Of a stretch of DNA of 64,000 nt, positions 37,558 through 51,004 are shown piece after piece; position 1 is the stretch's first letter, and each line of letters opens with the position of its first letter. The notes below the pieces were generated by a model. That model was not told where the DNA came from, made no database searches, and was given only the letters and a program-made list of their open reading frames with translations. A program made the position numbers and the translations under genes. The stretch comes from Chrysoperla carnea (Eukaryota; Arthropoda; Insecta; Neuroptera; Chrysopidae): contig NC_058339.1 of the NCBI RefSeq assembly GCF_905475395.1, positions 50,973,172-51,037,171 on the forward strand, read 5' to 3'.

Positions 37558-37636
37558 GAAGTTTGCTCCTGTCAAAAGGTCAAAAGGATTGAAAAAAGAG
37601 AGACAATTTTCAATCCTTTTGACAGTTGCAAACTTC
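37558..37636. repeat. 79-nt hairpin-forming inverted repeat
   Basis: The 5' arm GAAGTTTGC...TGTCAAAAGG...ATTGAAAA pairs with the 3' arm TTTTCAATCCTTTTGACAG...GCAAACTTC across a short AAGAGAGACAA loop. The 5' arm carries an extra tandem TCAAAAGG absent from the other arm. It may be a small MITE or a hairpin RNA gene; the sequence cannot decide. Confidence 0.5.
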
Positions 37637-38059
37637 TAATCATATTTTTTCACATATCCTGTTGTCAATTACTTTCTCAATAACATACACGATAGATAAA
37701 CAGTCGCAAAAAAAACATGCGGGTCAGTTTTCGGGGACTGCCAATAGAAGTGAAAACTAAATAAATTTCGAACTGTATAAATGCACATATATACACAGTA
37801 TACATAGTTGTTCACTATTCTAGATAAATATGGTGGGAGCGCAAATAAATACATTTGAGTAGTAAGATGTAGTATAATATATTATTTATTTGGCTTTCCA
37901 CCATTTATTTCACGGGTTTTGATTTTTGTGAATATAAACCATCCTCACATCCACTTGAACAAACACAAAAAATTTCAAATACACGCGATGACGATGACGG
38001 TGACGATGATGCAAGTTCTATGATTTTTGTACCAAAAGTACCAAAAGAAGTTTTCACTT

Positions 38060-38240
38060 CAAAAAAATCGGAAACTCGATTTCCATAAATTCAACACGAT
38101 TAATATTTCGAATTTTGAAATTAGCAAAACTACCTATATCGATCCTCAAAAAAATCATAGAAATCTCCTCTCACTATGAACACACGGTCTATTATGCACA
38201 AAACTTTGTTTAATTGTTATAGGTTTTGATTGTACCTAAA
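38060..38240 (+). repeat. Dispersed repeat R3, copy 2
   Basis: CTCGATTTCCATAAATTCAA, ATCATAGAAATCTCCTCTCA and ACACACGGTCTATTATG align with the other copies in the same order. Confidence 0.5.
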
Positions 38241-41200
38241 CGGCATATATGCTTTGTTTTCATATTTTTATAAAGAAACATAAAAGTTTTCTAAACACTA
38301 CAATTAATACCCTCTTATTATGAATTATGTTGTAAAAAGTATATGTTTTTCAAAATATTTTTAAAAAAATTATGTTTTTTATGACCATTAATAATAATGT
38401 ACATTGGGGATATTATATAAAACACGTGCCTTTTAACACAAAAAAACACTGAACACTTAAAAAAAATGTTGTAAAAGCAAAAAATCATTTTTTATATAAA
38501 TTTGATAAATTCTTCATGAGTTGTTGTCTTCTGAAGTAGGAGTAAATTTTAGTATATTATAAATGAAATTTTACTTTTTAAAGAAAGTTCTTCGAATTGT
38601 ATTTCACAATGTTAGCCCATTTTTGGAATCGTAATTCATGAATGCGTTCATCCGGTTGTGCGTAATACTGTATACTGTATATAATACTGTAAATAATTAT
38701 ACTCTAACTTATGAAATGATTGGCTCTCTATGCAAATTTTCGTCTCCTACATAAAGTATGTCCTTTCTCAAAGTCCCATCTATTTCTTAACCGAAAATCA
38801 TCAAAATTGGTTCTGCAGTTTAGCGTGAAAACGTGTAACAGCCAGGCTGACATAGTTAGTTTCACATTTATAAGTTAGAATTGTTATAGCTATATTAAAA
38901 AATATTTTTATTAGTAGGTATCATGATTTATTCTCTGGAAATTTTTTTGAGCTAGCTCTTAGAGTTGCTGATTTTTTTAGCTAAAAGTAATAATTTATTA
39001 AGAGCGTCTAACTTAATTTTTTTTCAATTTTGGTCTAATTATTTTGTGCGTAGATATTTAACAAAAATATTTTTGGTACGAATCGTTATTTTGGTGAAAG
39101 CTCAAACTTAAAAAATTTCAACATAAGTGTCATTAATTTTTTTACGTAGGTTCGATTGTTTTTAAAATTTTTATTTTGTTATTTATTTTGAATCTTAATA
39201 TTTATATTGTATTTATTCATAAATTCTTCAGACATTATTAACAAATAGAAATAATTTTATTGAACTTTATAAAAAAATTTATGTTATACACCTTTTTTAA
39301 GAAATAAAAAATACTTTAAACAAATAAAAGCAATAAAATTAGTCAGAAATAGTCATAAAGTTAATGTTCTATTTATGTTAAAGAACAAAAAATCATTTAA
39401 TATACTACGTTAAATTTTAAAAATGATGACTTGTATAGCACCTTTCATTTTAGGCGAACAAAGGAGCATCATAATATTACAACGTAAATTTGGTGGTCTG
39501 GATGTAGTTAATATTATTTAGTACATCTTTAAAAATGACATAGACTTCAAAATATTTTATAGGTCTATAAAAATTACAGCCAATAAAATCATGAATATTT
39601 TGTTTGGTACTTAAAATCATTTTCAGGGTGTTTACTTTTAATGCTTTTTTACGTCTTTAAACCACTGTCAAAACATTGAAGATGATTTCTTCACAATTTT
39701 CAGCCTAAAGAGTTTTAAAGACACTATACGGTAGCTGTCTGATGTCGAATTTGCCATAGTACGCATAAAAATATAAAACTAGACTTGATACCATGAAAAA
39801 ATTGATTAAAGTGAAATTAAAATTGATTAAAAAACAAAGAAGTTATAAGCATTCAAAGATTGTTACCCATCTCCTTTTATCAAAACAAGGTTTTATACTT
39901 ATTTTATATGTAACTCTATGGTGATATTGCACAATGACGTCAGTAACCTATGCCTTCCTCTTTATTCAATTAGGAATTTTAAACGTTCATATTTTACTTA
40001 CTTCAAAAGATTTTCAAGTAAGGATTTTTCTGTCCGTGCAGTGAGAATTATTTTGTTTTAGAATTCATTAAACTAGCTTTTTTTATAATTAATTTAACGA
40101 TTTCAAGCTTTAAAAATTAAATTGAGATGAGTCTATACAGCGATATTTTTGGCGACTTTTATTAATGTTTTTGATATTAATTTTAAAACTGATTGTGGTA
40201 AAATCATTCGTATATATTGAGTTAAAATGGACCACACATTAAGACGATATGATACGCATTGTAATAACATAAAAATCATTAAATAATTTATATTCGTTAA
40301 CCCATAATAAGCAAAAATGTTGAGTCATAATTAGAAAAAGTCGCCGTGTATTTGGCCTTTAAGCAAGGGTGGATCAATCACTCCTAGCCATAACACATCA
40401 TCCAGTTGGCTTAATAGTTTAATATCAGGAGAATTTTTAAGAGATTTTTAAGATAATCGCGAACAATGAAAATCTTGGACATGAAACGACAATTATGAAG
40501 GTAAAGCATTTCGTAGTGTATGTTAAGTGAAATTTTAGATACTGTTCATCCTATTGTTAAATAAATTCGTTTATTGTTGTTTTTTTTTGTGTGTGTGTGA
40601 AAAATTTCCTATATAATAACTTTCACCAGACTCCTCCGAAATTTTCAAAAACATCGGACAAGTTGTTTTGTGTACGATTTGAAAATATTGGATTAATTAT
40701 AATTTTTGCTTGCTTTTACAAGTACGGTACCACTTGGCTTTAAAATGACAGGACCGCCTTTCATTTCGTAAACTTAATTTAATGATACTTTCTTGATTAC
40801 TCCCCATTGCTTTTTCAAACATAGATACATGACATTAGTATTTCGATAATGGGGTAGAGTGTAGTACCAGAAATCATTTACATTTATGTAAATTTATGCT
40901 TTTCTTAAGTTAGTCCTTTCACTTGCTGGAAGTAAATTGTTCATCTTTTTTTTTTTTTTTAAATTAACATTTAAAAAAAATTAACAATTAACATTAACTC
41001 TTTTATTTAATAAAATAAGTATTTGACTTCTTAAAATTAAAGTAGGTATAGCAAGAAAATATTGTCTTAAATGAAACAATTTAACTTGCCGCCTTAAGAA
41101 AAATTTTCCTGCCAAATCCTTTTTTCAGTTTATTATTTATTTCTCAATAAATTTCACGGTAAATTATATATTTTAGTGCAAAAACAGAAACCTGAAAACT

Positions 41201-44200
41201 TCCAAAAACTAATTTTAGGTTTTTTTTGTAACTCTACCTAATCGATAACTGGTAGTATAATTCAAGAAATTTTAAAATAAAACAAAATTGTTTAGCAAAA
41301 TCCGCTTATCGCTTAACGCTCTCAACAATTAATAATTCAAGAAAAGTTGATAGAGTCTTACTTTCTTGTAAGAGTGTCAACAAACGTTAACATTTTTAAA
41401 GAATTTTTTCACAAAAATTTACACGGTAAAGAATGATCGAAACTTCACTACACGATAGATAAAGACTTAAACTATTATAAAAAATTGTTTTTTCTTGAAA
41501 TCTAATATTTTTTAATAACATTAGCATTTGCAAGTACTACACATTACCCTTACTTTTCCTTTTAAGCTAAAAAAATTTGATCAAATTCTTGTTAGTTGCT
41601 AAAGAATGCATCTTAATAAATGTGTGTTAATAATCATTGTTAATAAATAGTTTATCAATACTATTAATCACTTTATAAATATAAAAGAACCATTAGAATT
41701 TTATACAATAATGTATCTATAATATATTTATTATATAATTTATAAATGTTAAGTAACGACCCCCATAGATTATAAATGTAATAAAAAATCAAACCCCTAT
41801 TGCTTGTATAATATATGATTAATAAAAATAAGAAAGAAATATAAAATAAACGAAGCACAAAAAAAACAACAACAACAACGTAAGATCTATGTGCCATAGA
41901 CTGTTATTTTCGTTGGCTGAAATCTTACAAGTGAATAAAGAATAGATCTAAGTTACAGTTAAACTTATTTCAACAAAAAAATCTTTCAAGTCAATATTAG
42001 GCATTTCTAAGAATTACTAAAATTGGTCGGAGTAACATAGATTACGCATACAAACTTTTCAGTTTTATTAGAAGTATGATGTTGTTGCAATCTTCTACAA
42101 ATTGGTGAAATTAACTGCGCCAATTTTCTATCAGAAAACGTAGGTTTTTAGCTTCCTGCTGACCTTTGGAATCAAAAACTCGTCCTTATATTTTGTAAAC
42201 TCATTTAATTTATGATCTAAATTTGGTGAAAAGAGTTATAAAATTGGAGAAGCTTAAACTTCACAAAAATTTATAATTTGAAATAAGAGAGATGGAGGCT
42301 CGTATATTATTCTTGCTGATCGGAAACCGAAGATTGGTTGGGTTTTGAAGTTTCTAGCTCTTTCGTTGAAAACTAGTACACTATTACAATTGTGGGGTTT
42401 GTGTTTAGTTTGGTTTTAGCTTAGTGCATAAATATTAGTCAGACTTTTGCGCAATTATTCAGATCCTTGATTGAAGATTTCTTGGAAGAGAACGTTACAG
42501 AAACCACAAATGAGAACGAGGTTAGTTGAAGAACTTTTATTGTATGAAATGTTATAAATTAAGAAGTATATCCTTAATTTAATTAAGGGTTTTTATGCTC
42601 CTGTTCTTTCTTTCTTAAAAATTCTGTTCAATTTTTACCCAACTGTTTATCTTGACTCTTTGATTCTTCCAGAAAATTTTCGGTGGTTGTATTATTTTTA
42701 ATATTATATCCTAAAAAGTGCAAAACCTTTCTTGTATCTTAAAAATTTTCTAGATATTCTTTTAGCTTCGAAATATTTTGTTAACGATGTTTAAAATACA
42801 TAAAATACTAAATAAATAACGGTATTCAAAGGCGTTAAACAGTTTTACTGTAAAATTGAGACAAAAAATAACTTTTATACACACAACAAAGTGCATTGTA
42901 TGGTTATATTATTTATCATATAAATTTTTTTTATAATATAAATTGAAACCACAACCTCTGACAAAATGAACATGACTTGCGGCATTTAAAACCCTTCACG
43001 TGCATTATATTAAAAAAATCCAATCTTCAACCCTCTCATGAATAATTCAACAAGTAAATTTCACCCAAAGAATAACTTTTTTTTCTAGTTAATTCAGAAT
43101 TAATAATTGTATTATTATGTGATAGTATCGCGGTATATTCATGTATATATCATATATTTAACTGAAAACCGGGTCAACTGCGGGTTTTGTCGGGTGTGGA
43201 CCGAAATTACTATTATGTACCAATTATATTATTATTATTGTTATATTTTATTTGATACAAAACAGATTTATATTAAACATAATTTGAAAGACTCATACTA
43301 CTTTCGTATGACTAGAATAGCCCGTCGAGTAAAGCACACGTTTTTTTGCTGTTTTTTTTTTTGTTTGTTTAACTAACCCTCCTATACTCCTCCTCATTTT
43401 AGAGCCAACACCTAAGAAGCTGCACGCCTAATCGTTAAAATGGCTCGATTTTTTACATTTTTTTGGGTCAAAATTTGTCAAGATTTTATCAATTTTTTGC
43501 AGTTGTCTCAAAGAAAAACAAAAACAAAATGCGATAATTTAACGATATTCTTCAAAAAAAATTGTGAAAATCACAAAAAGTAATTCGGAATTTATGAGAG
43601 ATGTTTATTATTAGAATAATAACTGTCGGGGTGTTGGCTCCGGCAAAGCTATGTAACAATTATAATTATATTGCTATAAGGGTATCAAAAATGGTTTTAA
43701 GGAAATTGTTTATATATGATTTTAAAAACAATTTTCACAGCTTTTTTCGAGAATACGCACTGTTAGACGAAACCACTTGCATGTTCCAAGTGTTCTCCAT
43801 TTGTACCTAATTTAGATAAGAAACAGAATATTCAAAATCCAGACATCTTAAAATTGTTGCCAGTTCTTTTTCCAATATGCATACGAAAGTAAAGTATATT
43901 TTTTGGTCAGATACAGAACACACCTTTAATTTAAAAAAAAATGCCATAAGCAATTGTATAAATAAATAAAAATATATTTGAATTAATATATAATCTACAA
44001 ATACTAATGGATATGTTTTGTATTTTAATTTTTTTTGAGATTTTAAGTATAAAAATATTCTTTAAGACTACCACAGAAGCTTATCCGTAAGCAATTTTTG
44101 TTTAGGAATTTTTTTAATCAAAATGTACATATTATATTTCAATTTAAAAATAATAATCATATTTTGCATATTTATAATATTAAAATGTCTAACATAATTT

Positions 44201-44584
44201 TGATTTAGGTTATTTAAAATAAAGACCGTAAGTCCATAATGAACAGAAATTGCCATGTATATTCTTGTCCTCCTATTTTAGGATTGACAAATTTCGGTAA
44301 CGGTAAAAATTTGAAATTTTAATTGTGACTTGAATGCCGAATTTACGGAAACCGAATTTATTCCACGATTGTTTTTGTGCGACGTGCATATTAAAAGAAT
44401 ATTATCGATAATAAAATACGTTAAAAGAATTTTAAAATATCGAGTTGAAAAGGGCTGAAAAACAAAGTGAAATTGTAAAAATACAAAACCATTTTTCAAC
44501 TCTTTCGATATTTGCAAATTTCTTACTACTTTCTTTACGCTCGTTGTTATATTATAATTTTCTTTTATAATCGTTAAAAACAAT
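38241..44584. other. AT-rich non-coding stretch
   Basis: Only the orphan exon candidate at 42463, a short (CAA)n run at 41866-41880 and T- or A-rich tracts are notable. A segment near 43430-43560 (CCTAATCGTTAAAATGGCTC...) faintly resembles 54700-54800 and may be another old repeat. Confidence 0.45.
42463..42520 (+). other. Orphan candidate exon
   Basis: Acceptor ATTATTCAG at 42462 and donor GAG|GTTAGT at 42520 bracket 58 nt that read S-LIEDFLEENVTETTNENE in one frame. The composition is more protein-like than its surroundings, but I find no partner exons, so it may well be chance. Confidence 0.2.
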
Positions 44585-44720
44585 AAAATCTACAATTTTC
44601 ATAAATTCGACACTCGAACCACAATTAAAACTTCTCAAAAAGACAGACAATAAGAATCATGGAAATTTCTCTTCATTATGGGTTCACGATCTTATATGGT
44701 TGTTGCTTTGTTATGTTTGA
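44585..44720 (+). repeat. Dispersed repeat R3, copy 3
   Basis: ATTTTCATAAATTCGACACT, AGAATCATGGAAATTTCTCT and TTCATTATGGGTTCACGATC follow copy 1 closely. Confidence 0.5.
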
Positions 44721-45685
44721 AAATAGTTTTATAAAATATGTAAAAATTCATAAAATACCGTAAAACCATAGCAAATTCTATTTTTCGATTTTTTTAGATA
44801 AATAAATTATAATATGTTCTGCCTACACACGAACACGAGTGTAAATTTTTAGAATATTATTCATTGAAATTGAATATTGTAATGAGATTATACTGGTATT
44901 CTTTTCTTCTAACTTTTAATATTCTAAACATTGATATTTATTATAATTTTTATAAATATTATCGTATGCTACAATTAAATGATTTAATATTGAAAACCAT
45001 GGGCGTATGGAGAGAAGGAATGGTCAGGGTAGCTGCCCTTCCCCTCCTGGAGCTGTATTTATCATTTAGATGTCTAAGTATGTGTTTATTGCCAAAACAT
45101 TGTTGAATTTATTAAATTTTTTGGTCAAAAATTGCTGTTTTGTCCAAACCCCATTGGGCCAAAAACTGAATGCGTTCATATTAACAAGATGATATAAAAC
45201 TCAGCACCGACCCATTTAAAATCGGAATTCCTTTTTACAATTTCATTAATAATAGTTCTGTACTTTATCATTCTGGTATATCAATCTGTCAACTGGAGAA
45301 ATTTTTTGGGATGTCACTTCTCGTATACGTTTTTAATATATAGAAACTATAATATCTTAGAAACTAGTCATTTAATCTTCGAAGGGACCCCATTTGTGTT
45401 TCATAATTCATCAATAATTATTTTCTTTAACCAAGAAAATATGTCCGTACTACCAAGTTGAGAATATATATATATTTTTTTTATTAATTAAAAGCTGTTA
45501 TTTAACTTCACTTGTACCTATGACATATATCCTGGAAGAGATATTGCAATCCAAATTTAACCCACTTTCCGGTTTCCTATTGAGATGAAATTTTGGACGC
45601 ATGTGTAAATACATGATGACAATGCATATTTATAGTATGCATGGTCTGATTAGCTCATCGCTTCCACATATGTTATATGCATACG

Positions 45686-46190
45686 TTTTTATACCATGTA
45701 TATATGAAATATACGTAGTATATTAAGTTTAGTTCCAAGTTTGTAACGCTTAAAAATATTGATGCTACGAAAAAATTTTGGTGTACGTGTTCATAGGATC
45801 ATTTAATTAGTCCATTTTCGGTTGTCCGCCCGTCTGTGAACGATACTCACTCAGGACGTAAAAAGTTAGATCGAGTTCGTAAATGAGCAACATAGGTATT
45901 GGGTCTTGCGATCGTGGGACCATCTTGTAAACCGTTAGAGAACAAAAGTTTAAATGTAAAAAAATGTTCCTTATCAGAAAAAAAAAAACTTTTGATTCAA
46001 ACATTTTTTTTAAACATCACTGTTTATTCATCCAGGGACACATTAGATGCAAATTTATGTATTGATATGGGATTATCAGTTATGTATGTGTGACATGTAT
46101 AGATATATGCGTAATGTGATAGAGTAATCAACACTGTCTATACATGGTATTTCAACAATTAACTCAGTCAATTGTTCGTTTTTACTTGTT
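45686..46190 (+). repeat. Dispersed repeat R1, copy in plus orientation
   Basis: About 505 bp. It begins ATACCATGTATATATGAAAT and proceeds through CCAAGTTTGTAACGCTTAAA, a GTCCGCCCGTCTGTGAACG block, ATGAGCAACATAGG, GTAAACCGTTAGAGAACAAA and CAGTTATGTATGTGTGACAT, ending near CAATTAACTCAGTCAATTG. It matches the copy at 55488-56026 almost end to end in reverse. No coding capacity or terminal inverted repeat is seen. Confidence 0.7.
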
Positions 46191-47309
46191 TAGTTTTAAA
46201 TATAAAATTTAAATAAATAATACTTTCCAAGGAACAATTTTTTATTGCACTAAGGAGTAAAAATAATTTCTCATATGAATCTATACTTGATTTTTCCTAC
46301 GAATCACCTATATTATTAGTAAAAGCTTGAGACACTCCAAAACATCTTTCATATTTTAAATATTTTTACTTTTTTGTACAATACAAGCTTGTTCCTTAAA
46401 AAGTATTTTTATTAAAAAATTTTTTTTACAGTGAGTCGTTCCCTTACAGGGTTGCGTATCTGTTATTCCAAATATTATTACACCATATCTGAACCTACCT
46501 ATAAAAACATGTTATTTTTATCACCAAAAAAAACTAACCGAATCTCAGTATAATATCATCTGTAAAAATAATAATTATCATTAATACCATTAACGACAAA
46601 CATATTAAAGTATAAATTAGTTTAAATTACAACATATATAACACATAATACGACATGTGATTATTATTATCTTGACTACTTTAAAAAGAAAAAAAATATC
46701 ACTATACACAAAATATTATATAATCATTATAAGGGATGTCTTTATGGAACAATTAATATAATATACTACAATATTACATGTATGAAGTGGGTTGTTACAC
46801 AACAAAACTACCCCTTAAGCATCTAAATAATTAGATATTAATTTGTAACATAGTCATATAACATGTTACCTACCTTTAAATTACATATAGACTTCTGTCC
46901 CATAATAATTATAGTAGGAGAGCTCATCGTAGTAAGACCTTCCAGATAACCCTACACTGTAAAATAAAGTACTAGTCACGAGAAAATATGTTCTTAACGT
47001 GGTAAGTAAAACGTAACGTCGCAAGCTCGTAAATATTTTCTACATCAACTTTTTTCTGTATTTAACCTAACTCCCTTCACAATAGTAAAATTTTAGCCAT
47101 TTTATCGAACGGTATTCAGTTCAAGTAAAAGCGTCGGAGCTTTGATCTGGATTCCTTCCTTTAAACCATGATTCTCAAAAAAATAACAACTTATTAAAAA
47201 TTAAAATAACATATTTTGAATCGGAAATGGTCTCTGATTGCTGTTTGAATCAAATAAGAATAATGATGCACAACAGAAAAAAAAAATTGAAAAATGAAAG
47301 AATTTTGTA
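46191..47309. other. Non-coding stretch before the mariner
   Basis: Holds a CACTGTAAAATAAAGTACTA segment at 46966, like the end of the inverted-repeat element at 35494, but no matching opposite end was found. No gene. Confidence 0.4.
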
Positions 47310-47838
47310 TTGTGCCCAAAAAATAAGGTGACATTGTATTTATTTTAAAAATTCTTTATTTATTTTCCAAAGCAATTTCATCCCCTTCAAAGTAATCCCC
47401 TCCCGATGCAATACACTTATGCCAACGGAGTTTCTAATCTTCGAAACACTGGTTGTAGTCACGTTCCGGGATTGTCTTCAGTTTCGTCTTCGCTGCGGCT
47501 TGAATCTCCTCTATCGTATCAAAACGGTCTCCGGAGCGGTCTTTTAGCTTGCTGAACAACCAGAAGTCGCACGGCTCCAGATCAGGAGAATATGGGTTGA
47601 GTTTTTGACGAAATTATCACGAATTATGAGTGCAGTATAGGATGGTGCATTATCGTGTGTAAAAACCATGAATTGTGTTTCCACAATTCCGGCCTTTTTA
47701 GGTGGATAACGATAGACAAATAACGCATAACGTTCAAATAATATTCCTTATTGACTTTTGGCCGTGCGGAAGGAATTCATAATGCACAACAAACGCGCGC
47801 AGTTTAAATTCAAATGTCACCATATTTTTTGGACACAG
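47310..47838 (-). mobile_element. Internally deleted mariner element
   Basis: Terminal inverted repeats: TTGTGCCCAAAAAATAAGGT at 47310 and, on the minus strand from 47838, CTGTGTCCAAAAAATATGGT; about 23 of 26 bases match. TA lies immediately outside both ends (47308-47309 and 47839-47840). At 529 bp it is well under the usual ~1.3 kb of a mariner. The 5' terminus runs straight into the second half of the transposase gene, so an internal deletion removed the N-terminal half. Confidence 0.85.
47356..47790 (-). pseudogene. Mariner transposase, C-terminal half, broken
   Basis: Reading the minus strand, recognisable mariner blocks follow in order: HYEFLPHGQKSI, YYLNVMRYL, LKRPELWKHNSWFLH, HDNAPSYTALIIRDNF, PYSPDLEPCDFWLFSKLK, RFDTIEEIQ, RWHKCIASGGDYFEGD. 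The second and third catalytic aspartates (in HDNA and PCDF) remain, consistent with the DD34D group. The first aspartate and the DNA-binding domain are absent. Lesions: a frameshift before HDNA, a short deletion before PYSPDL, and a stop at 47434-47436 replacing the expected tryptophan. It cannot make an active enzyme. Confidence 0.85.
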
Positions 47839-50229
47839 TATTATATTAGTCGGAGACAAGTGAATTTCTCAAGACAAAGTGACTAACCCATTTTCCATAT
47901 GTAAAAGGTGCTTTCAGTATAGTTCCGATACTTTTCAGTTCTGAACCATTTTTCATTTAAAAAAATGGACAATAATTATATTAATCACTGTATTTACATT
48001 TCTCTGTTCTTGATTTCAAACGTAGGAATTAATACTTTGTACTTTTTTAGATTTTTAGAGGCGAGTAAATCGAGTTTTATTAAAATTGGATTTTAGTATC
48101 GTCATGTTTGGGAGGGACAACTACGATTGGCTCTTGGACCAATGCAGTAACTTCTGTCCCATAATTATATTATAAGAAAAAACATGTCATTAATAAAAGG
48201 TCATTCACAATCTTATTTTATTCGACAATAATAAAAAACTAATAACATCTTTCAATTGATTTGGACAAAATAAAAATTGTTATTGTAAAATGGAATCGTT
48301 TAAAAAGATTATATAGCTTTTTACGAAATAAATTTTGCAATAATATGTCATTAAAAACTATTGTAAAAAGTGATTAATGTTTATTGAATCGCTTGCTTCT
48401 TGACTGAAGTTCTAAGTATTTTCTATAGGTAGTATAATGTATACAGTATTATTTATGTAGCTTTAAGCTATAACGTCGCCAATATTAAAGTGGCAGTTAA
48501 AAGTCGCCAATTTCATCAATTTGTTTTTTTAACCATGAATAATTGTAGAGATAAGTAATTTTTATTATTTTTTTATTATAAGTAGAAATTTTTTGAATTT
48601 ATTTTTAAATTATAGCTTACACATTAAATTTAAAACTAGTTAAATATATTCTGGTAATCCTGGGCTACTTTGTCAGCATCGGTAATTTCAGTTATTTATT
48701 TACAAATTTTTTTTTTCATATTACCTTTTTTCTTTTTAAAATGCATAATACAGCAGATAAAGAAATAAAATCAAAATTTTAAAAATCCTAAGAATCTCGT
48801 GTCTTATTCAAACTTTTTAAAAAAAGTTTGTGACATTAGAAAACGTGCATATCAGGGGGAACATAACTGAATAACATTTTCCAAAATATAGACCGGAGGT
48901 ATCTAATCATATAATTAGAATTAATTAAGACTGATAAGGAATTCCTAATTAAATTCAAACAAGACAAATGTGTTTACGTTTACGATGTCTTTTTCGACAA
49001 TGTCAAGGTTGCATTTTTAGCCATTCCTACAGTGGCCAAACTTAGGTAATCAAATTTTCTATTAATAAATTAATAAACTAATTGCTTTCATTAATTTTAT
49101 TTGTTTATATTAATTGAGGACAATAATTATAATAAAGTATAATAAATGAATATATTAGGTGATGGTGGGAGCGCTGATAATTTGTATGCAACATTATAAT
49201 TGTATATAACGTCTAACTACCCTGCGCTTCTTTTAACCGAATAAAAAATAAAAATAAATTATTACCTTTTAAATCTTTATATCTATCAGTATTCCAAAAA
49301 AAAGGATTGATACCTGTTTGGATGCTAATTATAAATTATTTCTCAAAAAACCCATTCTAGCTTAACAACAGCATTCCCTCGTCTGAGAATATATACAGTT
49401 TTGTTCTCTATACAGCAAGATATATTAAAATGATGGACAATTTCTCGACCCATTTTTAGCCGCTATAAGTGTACCCAAAAGTTGTTATTATTTTAAGGCA
49501 GATAAATCAAATAGATAGACCAAATTCTTGTCTCATTTTAAAATTCGTTAGAAAATCAAGGCTTAGCTTCCAACCTGTACATCATTGTAAGAAATGTATC
49601 GATATAACAGATAATATTTCTCCGATAGTGTTCAACATCTGTTTTATATTCTATTTTTGAAAAAAAAAACTCAATATTCTCTGTCATCATGAAATCGAGT
49701 ACTTATTTAAGTTACATTTAATTTATAATTCGTAATACTTTTACACCATTTAAAAGTAAAACGTGTTTTTTAATAAGCATTACTTTTAAAGTAATAATAT
49801 AAAGATGTTTATAAAAAACAAATTTATAGTTAATATTATGTGTGGGACCAAAAAAGAAAAAAAAAACAGAATATGTAACCTATTATTGACCGTTAGGTTA
49901 ATAGTTTTTATGTAACATGTATCATATGCGTATATACATACAACTTATTTAATACACCTTTTAATAATAAATACTATTGGTATTTATTTATTTTTATTTT
50001 TTTAAAGTAAATTTCTTTTACTTTTTAAATTAACATATTCACTATAAGTAATTTCCATTTTGTTCGACACTGTTGGACACTTTTCAATACGTTTATAAAT
50101 CAAAAAGAATTATTTATTTATGATAATTCTATTTACATGATACATCTATACACATGAAACTTCATTGAGTTCTGGCTAAAATCACACGATGCATTAAACG
50201 TGCGGGCATCAATTAAACGAATGTTTGAG
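47839..50229. other. AT-rich non-coding stretch
   Basis: No gene. A GGTGGGAGCGC piece of R4 occurs near 49167. Confidence 0.45.
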
Positions 50230-50405
50230 CTCTATTTGCCACAACGGAATTGCGTAATTGCTAGAAATTTTCCTTTCATTTGAAAAAATAGAAGGAATCA
50301 AGAAAATTACACAGAGGTCGGGACTAGAATCCGGACCTTCTAGATATCCGAGGTTACTCCAACATGTTCACCGTATGTAGGAATAAATTTCGAGAGCATA
50401 AAGTT
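50230..50405 (-). repeat. tRNA-derived SINE-like copy
   Basis: On the minus strand GTTGGAGTAACCTCGG resembles a Pol III A box and GGATTCTAGTCC a B box, followed by CTCTGTGTAATTTTCTTGAT and CCTTCTATTTTTTCAAATGA. The latter blocks match the copy at 51005-51180. It lacks tRNA folding. Confidence 0.55.
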
Positions 50406-51004
50406 TTTTCGAATATACCTTGATGATAGCTTCTAAATATAGAGGTAATGTGAGAACCATACACTTAAGTTTTTGTAAAGATATTGAATGTAAATAATTA
50501 AAAATATATGTTCGAAACATGTGATTTTCTTCATTGTAGAATAAAATCCCAATACAAAATATGTCTTTTTTTTCCATTCATGCATTTATTTTGCTGTTAT
50601 TGATTTTGAAATTAGAATTATTATTGAATTATTATAAAGAATGTTTAAAAAAAATATGTTATTGTATAATTCTACAAGTATATTAGTTACATGGAATTTA
50701 TATATAAATATAAAATGAACATGTAAGTTCTACCTACCACAAACTAAAGAGTTGCGTCTAAATAATGCGTTATTGCGTACATAATAATGTAAATACTAGT
50801 TTTCAATTCGAATGTTTCTATCATATCTTGATTACGATGTAGACAAGTGAAATTTACAAAATTTAATAAACCAATCACGTAAAAAAGCTTACGTATTTTT
50901 ATTATATTCCATTGTAGGGATACAAAAATACTGTATGCATGGTATAATGTTTTCAAATGGCATACAAAAGGAATAAAAACACAAACAGGTTGCATGTAAT
51001 TTGA

